Origin: an uncultured Eubacteriales bacterium
GTDB taxonomy: Bacteria > Bacillota > Clostridia > Christensenellales > Aristaeellaceae
Assembly: GCA_902799465.1 (NCBI GenBank)
Contig: CADCAS010000017.1
Span: forward strand, 46,510-102,473
Direction: 5' to 3'
DNA: 55,964 bases
Below, in pieces: positions 1-7,460 of this stretch. The notes under the pieces are model-generated. The model searched no databases. It worked only from the letters and a program-made list of their open reading frames with translations, and was not told the origin of the DNA. Position numbers and translations under genes: made by a program. Position 1 is the stretch's first letter. Each line of letters begins with the position of its first letter.

Positions 1-76
1 TCAGCCGTTAGGCTGACTGAGAGGTCGTCCCCCGCAGCCTGCCAAGTCTCTGTTTGTCGCAGAACTGAACAGTTAC
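1..76. mobile_element. Right end of a MITE, cut by the window edge
   Basis: This stretch matches the right half of the complete elements at 20606-20798 and 49613-49839. It carries the hairpin TCAGCCGTTAGGCTGA at its start, the block GAGAGGTCGTCCCCCGCAG, and the terminal repeat GCAGAACTGAACAGTTAC ending at 76. The next 8 bases, GAAATCCG, would be the target duplication; the left copy lies outside the window. No coding capacity is visible. Confidence 0.85.
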
Positions 77-160
77 GAAATCCGCAAGGATTTCCACATT
101 CATTCTCCATTTTCCATTCTCAATTCTCCATTATCTCTCAATTCTCCATTCAAACAAAAC
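77..160. repeat. AAATCC hairpin plus heptamer array (right arm of a heptamer element)
   Basis: A short palindrome, AAATCC-GCAA-GGATTT (78-93), is followed by a 7-bp array of TTCTCCA-like units (TTCTCCA, TTTTCCA, TTCTCAA, TTCTCCA). The same hairpin-then-array order recurs at 18131-18187, 31220-31277 and 49548-49612. Read on the minus strand, the array lies downstream of the ROK gene and its terminator. Confidence 0.75.
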
Positions 161-170
161 CGTCCTGTTG

Positions 171-208
171 AAAACGGAACCCTCTCTCGTTGGGAAGGTT
201 CCGTTTTT
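171..208. terminator. Bidirectional intrinsic terminator downstream of the ROK gene
   Basis: An AAACGGAACC / GGTTCCGTTT stem with a loop of about 14 nt lies between the ROK stop (211-213, minus strand) and the repeats. T-runs are present on both strands (TTTTTT on plus, TTTT on minus), so it could stop transcription in either direction. Confidence 0.75.
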
Positions 209-210
209 TG

Positions 211-1374
211 TCAGTTGCCGTTTTCCTCCTCTGTTTTTCCGGGCTCGACGCCCAGCTCCTCGAGGCAGGCGGTTATGTAGGGCAGGGAGATGCCCACGGT
301 GATGTTGTGGGAGGGCATTTTGGAGATGCGGATGAAGTCCTCCGTTTCATCGAAGGGGCAGAGCTGGCGAATCTCGACGTAGAGGCGGCGGATGTCGGCA
401 TCGGTGATGAAGGGGGCCAGGTGGCCGCCCAGGATGAAGTCCACGTCGTTGAACAGGTGGAGCGAGGCGATGAGCTGGGCCAGGTTTTTGAGGTAGGTGT
501 TCCAGCGCTTCACGGCGCTTGCGTCGCCGGTGCGCACCCGCTCGAAGAAGTCCTCCAGCGTCTCCTCCCCCACCAGCGCCCGGCGGGAGAGCAGCGTATC
601 CCAGCAGCCCCGCTTGCCGCAGTAGCACAGCTCGCCCCGGGGCCGGGCCTGGATGTGCTCGAAGGTGCAGTTGTGTCCGTGCTTGCCGACCATGATGCGG
701 CGATGGTTGATGATGGCGCCGCCAGGATGGGCGCTCAGGGACAAATAGACCGCGTTTTCCAGCTCCGGCGACATCCACAGCTCCGACATGGCCGCGCCGG
801 CGGGGTCGTGCATGAAGCGGCAGGGCAGGTGAAGCTCTGCCTCAAAGATGTCGATGGTCAGCCCGGTGCAGTCGAGGATTGCGCCATAGGCGATACTTCG
901 CCCGTCCCGGGAGGCCAGGGCCTGGGCAGAGATCCCCACGCCAAGGATGCGTTCTCTCGGCACCGGCAGCGCGTCCACAAAGCGGTTGATCTCCCCGCAG
1001 ACCCGCCTGTAGTAGTCGGTCTCGTTGGCGAAGTGAAGCTCCACCACCTCCCGGCTCAGCTTCTCGCCGTACAGGTCCACCGCGATCATCTTCACCCGGG
1101 CGCGGAGTATCTCCACCCCCACCGCAACCCGGTAGTCCGTCACGATGGCGTAGGCCACGGCCTTGCGGCCGATCTGGTCGGTCTCGATCTGGCCGCTTTT
1201 GCATATCAGCCCGTCCTCCTCCAGTGCCGCCAGGTTCGACGCCACGGTGGGGCGCGAAAGCCTGAGGGCGTAGAGCATGTCCTGCTGGGACGCCTTGCGC
1301 CGGTGATAGATGTAGCTGTATATCTGTTGTCGATTGTTCTCTTTGATCTGTCCGGGTGTGATGCGGCCGGCCAT
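211..1374 (-). CDS. ROK-family transcriptional repressor (NagC/XylR type)
   Basis: Predicted sugar-responsive DNA-binding regulator of 387 aa. Residues about 27-60 form a winged helix-turn-helix (QQDMLYALRLSRPTVASNL), and the rest is a ROK domain. The structural zinc site is intact: H240, C250, C252 and C257 in the CYCGKRGCWD motif. The kinase-type D-x-G-x-T phosphate loop is not visible, fitting a regulator rather than a sugar kinase. The ATG at 1374 is preferred because AGGGGG precedes it at good spacing; an upstream ATG at 1398 has no ribosome site. The gene diverges from the polyol operon starting at 1591, and a 14-bp palindrome lies between them, so it most likely controls that operon. 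The inducer is unknown; a polyol or pentose would fit the neighbours. Confidence 0.9.
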   Translation of the reverse strand: MAGRITPGQIKENNRQQIYSYIYHRRKASQQDMLYALRLSRPTVASNLAALEEDGLICKSGQIETDQIGRKAVAYAIVTDYRVAVGVEILRARVKMIAVDLYGEKLSREVVELHFANETDYYRRVCGEINRFVDALPVPRERILGVGISAQALASRDGRSIAYGAILDCTGLTIDIFEAELHLPCRFMHDPAGAAMSELWMSPELENAVYLSLSAHPGGAIINHRRIMVGKHGHNCTFEHIQARPRGELCYCGKRGCWDTLLSRRALVGEETLEDFFERVRTGDASAVKRWNTYLKNLAQLIASLHLFNDVDFILGGHLAPFITDADIRRLYVEIRQLCPFDETEDFIRISKMPSHNITVGISLPYITACLEELGVEPGKTEEENGN

Positions 1375-1457
1375 ATTGCTGCCCCCTGTTTGTTTCATGC
1401 AATCTTATTTTACCAAATACGTCCGCAAAATCAAATCCGCGGAATGCACTGAATTAT

Positions 1458-1471
1458 ACAAAATATTTTGT
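1458..1471. promoter_or_regulatory. Perfect 14-bp palindrome, candidate ROK operator
   Basis: ACAAAATATTTTGT is a perfect inverted repeat located 14 bp upstream of the -35 box of the polyol operon, in the divergent region next to the ROK gene. ROK repressors usually bind AT-rich inverted repeats, so this is the best operator candidate. A half-site, ACAAAATTTG, occurs again near 1538-1547, downstream of the promoter. Confidence 0.5.
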
Positions 1472-1484
1472 GCAAAACGCCAAG

Positions 1485-1513
1485 TTGACAAACAAACCGG
1501 TAGCGTTTATAAT
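1485..1513 (+). promoter_or_regulatory. Consensus sigma-A promoter of the polyol operon
   Basis: TTGACA (1485-1490), a 17-bp spacer, then TATAAT (1508-1513): a full consensus match with ideal spacing. The transcript would start near 1520, leaving a leader of about 70 nt before the AAGGAGG ribosome site of the SDR gene. A promoter this strong next to a ROK gene suggests control by repression. Confidence 0.9.
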
Positions 1514-1590
1514 AAGAGTAAATAAAGCAAGCGATTTTACAAAATTTGATGACCAATTTCAAAAAATGACCAGCAAGGAGGTTTTTTTAC

Positions 1591-2367
1591 ATGGGCATCA
1601 TTGAAAGGATGAGACTGGACGGCAAGAAGGGCTTCGTCACCGGCGCGGCCCGCGGCATCGGCAAGCGCACCGCCACTGCCTTCGCGGAGGCCGGCGCGGA
1701 TGTGGCCATCGTGGACCTGGACATCGAAGTGGCGCAGCAGACCGCCAAGGAGATCGCTGAGAAGACCGGCCGCAAGATCATCGCCATCAAGTGCGACGTC
1801 ACCAACGAGGCGGAAGTCCAGAAGATGGTGGACACCGTGGTCGCCGAGCTGGGCGGCCTGGACTTCTGCCACGCCAACGCGGGCATCTGCATCAACGCTC
1901 CCGCCGACGAGATGACCTACCAGCAGTGGCTGAAGGTGATCAACGTCAACCTGAACAGCGTGTTCCTCACCGACACCATCGCCGGCAAGTACATGCTGGC
2001 TCACGGCGGCGGCTCCATCATCAACACCGCCTCCATGTCCGGCCACATCGTCAATGTGCCCCAGCCCCAGTGCGCCTACAACGCCTCCAAGGCGGGCGTC
2101 ATGCAGCTGACCAAGTCCCTGGCCGTCGAGTGGGCCAAGAAGAACGTGCGCGTCAACTCCATCAGCCCCGGATACATCGGCACCGAGCTGATCACCTCCG
2201 CCCCGCAGCTGAAGCCCCTCATCGAGCAGTGGAACGCCATGGCCCCCATGGGACGCCTGGGCGCCCCCGAAGAGCTGATGGGCATCGTGGTCTACCTGGC
2301 CAGCGAAGCCGCCAGCTTCACCACCGGCTCCGACTTCGTCATCGACGGCGCCTTTACCTGCTTCTGA
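1591..2367 (+). CDS. SDR-family NAD(P)-dependent polyol dehydrogenase
   Basis: Short-chain dehydrogenase/reductase of 258 aa, the classical length. The cofactor motif TGAARGIG is at 17-24, an acidic residue D42 ends the second strand (favouring NAD(H)), NAG is at 96-98, and the catalytic set is N118/N120, S148-S150, Y163 and K167 (YNASK). The overall pattern resembles the sorbitol/mannitol/gluconate-type SDRs that interconvert polyols and ketoses. AAGGAGG lies 7-8 nt before the ATG. It is the first gene of an operon with an RbsB/A/C-type transporter and two further polyol dehydrogenases, so a role in oxidising an imported sugar alcohol is inferred. The exact substrate cannot be read from sequence. 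Confidence 0.9.
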   Translation: MGIIERMRLDGKKGFVTGAARGIGKRTATAFAEAGADVAIVDLDIEVAQQTAKEIAEKTGRKIIAIKCDVTNEAEVQKMVDTVVAELGGLDFCHANAGICINAPADEMTYQQWLKVINVNLNSVFLTDTIAGKYMLAHGGGSIINTASMSGHIVNVPQPQCAYNASKAGVMQLTKSLAVEWAKKNVRVNSISPGYIGTELITSAPQLKPLIEQWNAMAPMGRLGAPEELMGIVVYLASEAASFTTGSDFVIDGAFTCF

Positions 2368-2444
2368 TCGCAGATTCAACCCCGTTTCCCACAGGAACCT
2401 TGCGCCTCATGAGGCGTAAAGAATAAAAAGAAGGAGAGATACCC

Positions 2445-3476
2445 ATGAAGAAGCTCGTTTCCCTGATTCTCGCTGTCCTGATGCTGCTGAGCGTGTTCGC
2501 GATGGCGGAGGCCAACACCGGCGCCACCGAGGGCATCCAGTCCGATGCCGAGTTCTACGCCAAGGCTGACATGTCCGTGCTGAACGGCAAGAAGATCGGC
2601 GTCACCGTGCAGGACCTCAAGAACCCCTACTGGGCCGGCGTCATGACCGCCCTGGAGACCATCCTGAAGGATGCCGGCGCTGAGGCCACCATTCTGGGCG
2701 CTGACCAGGATCCCCTGAAGCAGACCACCCAGATCGAGCAGTTCGCCACCAACGGCGTCGACCTGATCATGGTTCATCCCCAGGATCCCGCCGGCGTTGA
2801 CGACGCTTTCGCCGCTGTGAAGGCCGATCATCCCGAGATCAAGCTGATGTGCTGGGACGACCCGCTGGAGAATTCCGATGCCAACTGGATCCTGGACAAC
2901 ACCTATCTGGGCTCCGTCATCGGCGAGATGGCCGCTGAGTTCATCAACGAGCACTTCTCCGAGGACAACAAGGCTCAGGTCATCGTCATCGGCAAGTCCG
3001 ATACCCCCGTGCTGGTCGAGCGTGAGAACGGCATCAAGGCCGGTCTGGAAGCCGCTGCCGGCAAGTATGAGATCGTCGCCACCAACTACGGCATCGAGCC
3101 CCTCGAGGCCCAGGAGGGCGTCGAGACCACCCTGCAGAAGTATCCCGATGTGAAGGTCGTCGCGGGCGTTGGCGCCGGCGCCATGATCGGTGCTGACGAG
3201 GCCCTGAACATCCACACCAACGGCGTCATCCCCGAGGACATGGGCGTGTTCACCACCGACGTCACCATGCAGCAGCTCGAGCAGCTGGCCGATCCCACCT
3301 ATCCCGCCAAGGGCATCATCGGCTTCGAAGGCTCTGACAAGGACACCGCCACCGCCTGCGCTCAGATGTACGCTCTGATCCTGGCTGACAACGTCGGCGC
3401 GAAGAACGTGTTCCGTCCCGTGAACCGCTTCACCGAGGAGACCGTGCAGCAGGTTATCGACGGCATGACCAAGTAA
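2445..3476 (+). CDS. Sugar ABC transporter substrate-binding protein (RbsB/XylF type)
   Basis: Extracellular binding protein of 343 aa for a CUT2-class importer. A signal peptide covers residues 1-21 (lysine-rich start, hydrophobic core, cleavage near AMA-EA). There is no lipobox cysteine, which is uncommon for a binding protein of a Gram-positive cell. The mature part is a type I periplasmic-binding fold of the ribose family, from about residue 48 (GKKIGVTVQDLKNPYW) to the end, with TNGVDLIMVHPQD typical of the family. It lies between the SDR gene and the transporter ATPase gene. The ligand is inferred to be a polyol or pentose from the neighbouring dehydrogenases. Confidence 0.93.
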   Translation: MKKLVSLILAVLMLLSVFAMAEANTGATEGIQSDAEFYAKADMSVLNGKKIGVTVQDLKNPYWAGVMTALETILKDAGAEATILGADQDPLKQTTQIEQFATNGVDLIMVHPQDPAGVDDAFAAVKADHPEIKLMCWDDPLENSDANWILDNTYLGSVIGEMAAEFINEHFSEDNKAQVIVIGKSDTPVLVERENGIKAGLEAAAGKYEIVATNYGIEPLEAQEGVETTLQKYPDVKVVAGVGAGAMIGADEALNIHTNGVIPEDMGVFTTDVTMQQLEQLADPTYPAKGIIGFEGSDKDTATACAQMYALILADNVGAKNVFRPVNRFTEETVQQVIDGMTK

Positions 3477-3736
3477 TCCCAGATTCCCCTCACGTGCCCC
3501 TTCCCCTCCGGGAGGGGCACGACCTATACAAAGGGGAATGGGAAACGGGTTAGGCGGGCGAACGGGTCTCCCGCTGCGCCGTGTCATGAAACGGCCTCGC
3601 CCGCCGCATTGTCCAGCCCATTCCCCTCTGATGCTGTTCAGAGCATGACCGCTTCCAGAATGAAGCCCGCGCCGCCTGGACCATCACCCTTTATCAGAAA
3701 CCCGTCATCCCATTCTTCAAGTAAGGAGGCTGCGCA
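3477..3736. other. 260-bp spacer with intercistronic hairpin and inverted repeat
   Basis: No convincing gene. A stem GTGCCCCT/AGGGGCAC lies just after the binding-protein gene (3494-3520) with no T-run after it, so partial termination or 3' mRNA protection is likelier than a full stop; this would raise binding-protein output over the ATPase and permease. An 11-bp inverted repeat AGGGGAATGGG (3532-3542) and its complement (3617-3627) enclose about 75 bp and resemble one unit of the heptamer repeats elsewhere. Confidence 0.55.
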
Positions 3737-5242
3737 ATGAGCGAAGATTTTGTGCTTGAATTGGAGCACATCCGAAAGGAATATCCCGGCGTCGTAGCGC
3801 TTAGCGACGTGACGCTTCAGCTGCGCCGGGGAGAGATCCTCGGCCTGATCGGCGAAAACGGCGCGGGAAAATCCACCCTGATCAAGTGCTGCTCCGGCGC
3901 GGTGGTTCCCACCTCGGGCAAGATCAAGATCAACGGCAAGGAATTTGACCGCATGACGCCCCAGCTGGCGGCCGAAAACGGCATTGCCATCATCTACCAG
4001 GAATTCAATAACGTCAAGGAGCTCTCCGCCGCGGAGAACATGTTCCTGGGCCGCCCCATCCGCAAGGGCATTTCCATCGACAGAAAGGCCATGGAGGCCG
4101 AAGCCGCCAAGGCCTTCCAGCAGCTTCATATCAAGATCAATCCCCGCGAGCTGGTAAAGAACCTCTCCGTGGGTTATCAGCAAATGATCGAGATCGCCAA
4201 GGCGGTGCAGCAAAACGCCCAGGTGCTCATCATGGACGAGCCCAGCGCCCCGCTTACGAACAACGAGGTCGACGCCATGTTTGAGGTGGTCAACCTGCTT
4301 CGCAACAAGGGCGTCTCTATCATCTACATCTCCCACCGCCTGGAGGAGATCTTCTACCTGTCCGACCGCATCGAGGTCATCCGCGACGGCGAGTATGTGG
4401 ACACCCTCATCACCCGCAACGCCACCGAGGATCAGCTGATCCAGATGATGGTCGGACGTGAAATGACCACCAAATACCCCGAGCGCAAGCCCTGCATCGA
4501 CGAGAGCAAGGTGGTCCTGGAGCTTAAAAACGTCTACGGCAACGGGGACAAGAACATTTCCCTGAAGATCCACGCCGGCGAGGTGCTGGGCCTGGGCGGC
4601 CTGGTAGGCGCGGGGCGCACGGAGCTGGCGCAGGTCATCTTCGGCGCCAAGCCCAAGGAGTCCGGCCAGATCTTCTTAAACGGCAAGGAGATCAATCCCA
4701 AGAGCCCCCGCGAGGCCATCGACCTGGGTATTGCCATGCTGCCCGAGGACCGCAAGCGCCACGGCGCGCTGCTGGGCGTGTCCATCAAGAACAACATCAA
4801 CATGCCCACCTACGACCGCATCTCCAAGGCCACGGTCATCGACCTGAAGACCGAGAAGCAGCGCGCGGAAAAATACCGGCAGGAGATCCAGATCAAGTGT
4901 CCCAGCGTCAACCAGCTGGTGCGGAACCTCTCCGGCGGCAACCAGCAGAAGGTCATCCTGGGCAAGTGGCTGGCGGCGGATTCCCAGCTGATCATATTCG
5001 ACGAGCCCACCCGCGGCATCGACGTCGGCGCGAAGTTTGAGATCTACAAGCTCATCAACGAGCTGGTGGAGCAGGGCCGCGCCGTATTGATGATCTCCTC
5101 TGAAATGGAGGAGCTGATCGGCATGTCCGACCGCATCATCGTGCTGGCCGAGCGCGAGATGACCGGCGAGCTGAAAAAGGAACAATTCGACGCAAACACC
5201 ATCATGGCCATGGCATCTGCCATTGTGGACCAGGCTAATTAA
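3737..5242 (+). CDS. Sugar ABC transporter ATP-binding protein, duplicated NBD (RbsA/XylG type)
   Basis: Energy-coupling subunit of 501 aa with two fused nucleotide-binding domains, as usual for the CUT2 family. The first half has Walker A GENGAGKST (39-47), signature LSVGYQQ and Walker B VLIMDEPSAPL. The second half has a degenerate Walker A (GLVGAGRTEL), a good signature LSGGNQQ and IIFDEPTRGID, the asymmetry typical of RbsA. It is preceded by AAGGAGG and followed 14 bp later by the permease gene. It should hydrolyse ATP at the inner face of the membrane to drive uptake of the substrate bound by the 2445-3476 product. Confidence 0.95.
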   Translation: MSEDFVLELEHIRKEYPGVVALSDVTLQLRRGEILGLIGENGAGKSTLIKCCSGAVVPTSGKIKINGKEFDRMTPQLAAENGIAIIYQEFNNVKELSAAENMFLGRPIRKGISIDRKAMEAEAAKAFQQLHIKINPRELVKNLSVGYQQMIEIAKAVQQNAQVLIMDEPSAPLTNNEVDAMFEVVNLLRNKGVSIIYISHRLEEIFYLSDRIEVIRDGEYVDTLITRNATEDQLIQMMVGREMTTKYPERKPCIDESKVVLELKNVYGNGDKNISLKIHAGEVLGLGGLVGAGRTELAQVIFGAKPKESGQIFLNGKEINPKSPREAIDLGIAMLPEDRKRHGALLGVSIKNNINMPTYDRISKATVIDLKTEKQRAEKYRQEIQIKCPSVNQLVRNLSGGNQQKVILGKWLAADSQLIIFDEPTRGIDVGAKFEIYKLINELVEQGRAVLMISSEMEELIGMSDRIIVLAEREMTGELKKEQFDANTIMAMASAIVDQAN

Positions 5243-5256
5243 GGAGGTTTCGCTCA

Positions 5257-6234
5257 ATGGAAGCAAAGGGAAACACCAAGAATCTGATCAGGCAGAACGC
5301 AATCTGGCTGGTGTTCGTGATCGAGGTCATCTTCTTCGCCATCTTCAGCCAGGGCACGTTTGTCACCCCCGGTAACATCACCAACATCCTGCGCCAGGTT
5401 TCCTACTACGGCATCGCCTCCGTCGGCATGACCTTCGTCATCCTGATCGGCGGCATTGACCTGTCCATCGGCTCCATCATCACCCTGGTCAACATGGTCT
5501 GCGCTTACATGATGGTCAACATGAACATGCACTGGACCATCTCCGTGCTGGCCGTGCTGGTCATCGGCGTGCTCATCGGCCTGCTGAACGGCTTCATGGT
5601 CGCCAAGATCGGCATCCCCGCGCTGATCGCCACCTTCGCCGCCCAGACGGTGTTCGAGGGCCTGGCCTACATCCTGACCGCGGGCATGCCCGTGTCCGGC
5701 TTCAACAAGACCTATCCCGCCATGAACTTCTTCGCCCGCTCCACCGTGGACCTGCCCTTCATCTCCATCCCCTGGTGCGCCATCATCATGATCGCGTGCC
5801 TGGCCATCGGCAGCTTCATACTGAACCGCTCCTACTTCGGCCGCTACTTCTACGCCATCGGCGGCAACGAGGAGGCCGCGGAGCTGTCCGGCATCCTGGT
5901 TGACAAGATGAAGATTCTGATCTACGCTCTGTCCGGCTTCTTCGCCGCGCTGGCCGGCATCGTGATGCTGTCCCGCACCGGCTCCGCTCAGGCCACCGTC
6001 GGCAAGGGCAAGGAATTCGACGTCATCACCTGCGTCGTGCTGGGCGGCGTGTCCGTCAACGGCGGCGTGGGCCGCATCTCGGGCGTGGTCGCCGGCGTGT
6101 TCATCATCGGCTGCCTCACCAACGGCCTGATCCTGATGAACGTCTCCGAGTACATCCAGATGGTGGTCAAGGGCCTGGTCCTCGCCGCCGCCGTCGGCCT
6201 CGACTGCATGTCCAACAAGGGCAAGACAAATTAA
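5257..6234 (+). CDS. Sugar ABC transporter permease (RbsC type)
   Basis: Integral membrane subunit of 325 aa with about ten hydrophobic segments, belonging to the BPD_transp_2 family. The family hallmark GGIDLSIGS lies in the first third and the conserved GGVSVNGGVGRISG region near the C-terminus. It forms the translocation channel with the preceding ATPase and the secreted binding protein. AAGGAGG at 5242-5248 overlaps the end of the ATPase gene. A secondary promoter follows the stop codon. Confidence 0.95.
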   Translation: MEAKGNTKNLIRQNAIWLVFVIEVIFFAIFSQGTFVTPGNITNILRQVSYYGIASVGMTFVILIGGIDLSIGSIITLVNMVCAYMMVNMNMHWTISVLAVLVIGVLIGLLNGFMVAKIGIPALIATFAAQTVFEGLAYILTAGMPVSGFNKTYPAMNFFARSTVDLPFISIPWCAIIMIACLAIGSFILNRSYFGRYFYAIGGNEEAAELSGILVDKMKILIYALSGFFAALAGIVMLSRTGSAQATVGKGKEFDVITCVVLGGVSVNGGVGRISGVVAGVFIIGCLTNGLILMNVSEYIQMVVKGLVLAAAVGLDCMSNKGKTN

Positions 6235-6277
6235 GACATCTGTGCTATAATTAGAGAAGGGCGCCTTCCGGCGCCCT
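6223..6277 (+). promoter_or_regulatory. Internal promoter and 5' hairpin before the Zn dehydrogenase
   Basis: An extended -10 box (TGCTATAAT, 6243-6251) lies 17 bp after a partial -35 box AAGACA (6223-6228). A perfect AGGGCGCC-TTCC-GGCGCCCT hairpin (6258-6277) starts about where the transcript would begin. A 5' hairpin on the mRNA could stabilise it, or could weaken read-through from the upstream operon. Promoter activity is inferred from the match only. Confidence 0.5.
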
Positions 6278-6300
6278 CACATGAGAAGGAGGAGTTTATC

Positions 6301-7335
6301 ATGTCCAACAAGACTTTTTACATGACCGATTTAGAAAAGATCGAGGTTGGCGAGGCCCCGATGCCCCAGATCGGCCCGGATGATGTGATGATCAAGGTAC
6401 AGTCCGTGGGCGTGTGCGGCTCCGATCTGCACTACTACCGCAGCGGCTCCATCGGCGACTTCAAGGTGGAATTCCCCTTCGTTCTGGGCCACGAGGCCGC
6501 GGGCGTCATCGAGGCGGTCGGCGGGAACGTCAAGACCCTCAAGCGCGGCGACCGCGTGTGCATGGAGCCGGGCGTGCCCTGCATGAAGTGCGAGGAGTGC
6601 CTGAGCGGCCACTACAACCTCTGCAAGGACGTGAAGTTCTGGGCCACCCCGCCCTACGACGGCGTGCTGAGCGAGTACATCTCCCATCCCGCCGCCTTCA
6701 CCTTCAAGATTCCCGACAACATGTCCTTCACCGAGGGCGCGCTGGTGGAGCCGCTGGCCATCGGCCTGCACGCCTGCAATCAGGGCGGCGTGAAGCTGGG
6801 CCAGACCGTGGTCATCATGGGCGCGGGCTGCATCGGCCTGGTGACGCTGCTGGCCGCGAAGGCCTACGGCGCCACGAAGATCATCGTGGGCGACGTGCTG
6901 GACAAGCGCCTGGACAAGGCCCGCGAGCTGGGGGCGATCGCCTTCAACACCAAGGAGACCGACTTCGTCCAGGAGGTCATGAAGCTGACCGACGGGCGCG
7001 GCGCGGACGTGTGCATCGACTGCGCGGGCTTCTCCGCCACCGTGGACGCCTGCCTCACCGTGGCCAAGCCCGCGGGCATGGTCATCATCGTGGGCCTGGG
7101 CGAGGACCGCGTGAACGGCTTCAACACCGGCATCATGTCCACCAAGGAGCTGACGGTGAAGTCCATCTTCCGCTATCGCAACCTCTATCCCACCGCCATC
7201 AACGCCATCGCCGACGGCAGGATCGACGTGGAATCCATCGTCTCCCACCGCTTCACCTTCGACGACACCATCAACGCCTTCGCCACCTGCCACAGGGACA
7301 TCCGAAACGTGGTCAAGGGCGTCATTGAATATTAA
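6301..7335 (+). CDS. Zinc-dependent polyol dehydrogenase (sorbitol/xylitol dehydrogenase type)
   Basis: Medium-chain alcohol dehydrogenase of 344 aa. Catalytic zinc ligands sit in [11 protein letters not shown] and GHEAAG; four closely spaced cysteines ([19 protein letters not shown]) form the structural zinc site. A Rossmann motif, GAGCIG, follows. FWATPPYDG and FRYRNLYP closely resemble the sorbitol/L-iditol/xylitol dehydrogenase subgroup, which oxidises the C2 hydroxyl of polyols to ketoses with NAD. It follows the transporter genes and has its own candidate promoter. The substrate is inferred, not proven. Its TAA stop is also the first unit of a heptamer array. Confidence 0.92.
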   Translation: MSNKTFYMTDLEKIEVGEAPMPQIGPDDVMIKVQSVGVCGSDLHYYRSGSIGDFKVEFPFVLGHEAAGVIEAVGGNVKTLKRGDRVCMEPGVPCMKCEECLSGHYNLCKDVKFWATPPYDGVLSEYISHPAAFTFKIPDNMSFTEGALVEPLAIGLHACNQGGVKLGQTVVIMGAGCIGLVTLLAAKAYGATKIIVGDVLDKRLDKARELGAIAFNTKETDFVQEVMKLTDGRGADVCIDCAGFSATVDACLTVAKPAGMVIIVGLGEDRVNGFNTGIMSTKELTVKSIFRYRNLYPTAINAIADGRIDVESIVSHRFTFDDTINAFATCHRDIRNVVKGVIEY

Positions 7336-7443
7336 TTGGGAATTTGGAATGGGGAATGGGGAATTTCAGCAAGCCTCAGCGCCAACAGCGCGCTGATGTC
7401 GTGATCGCACGGCAAAGGCCATTCATTTCCCATTTCCCATTGC
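7334..7443. repeat. Heptamer-arm element starting in a stop codon
   Basis: From the last two bases of the preceding TAA stop the sequence runs in 7-bp steps AATTGGG, AATTTGG, AATGGGG, AATGGGG, AATT. An inverted counterpart (CATTTCCCATTTCCCATT) lies at 7424-7441, directly before the ribosome site of the next gene. The roughly 55-bp core has no gene and no match that I can see to the cores of the other elements. Confidence 0.65.
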
Positions 7444-7460
7444 CTAAGGAGAGGATTGCA

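Noticed and set aside
3645..3740. 31-codon frame ending in the ATGA start of the RbsA-like gene
   Set aside because: The overlap suggests translational coupling, but there is no ribosome site, the composition is Pro/Ser-rich and I know of no homologue. Not enough to call a gene.
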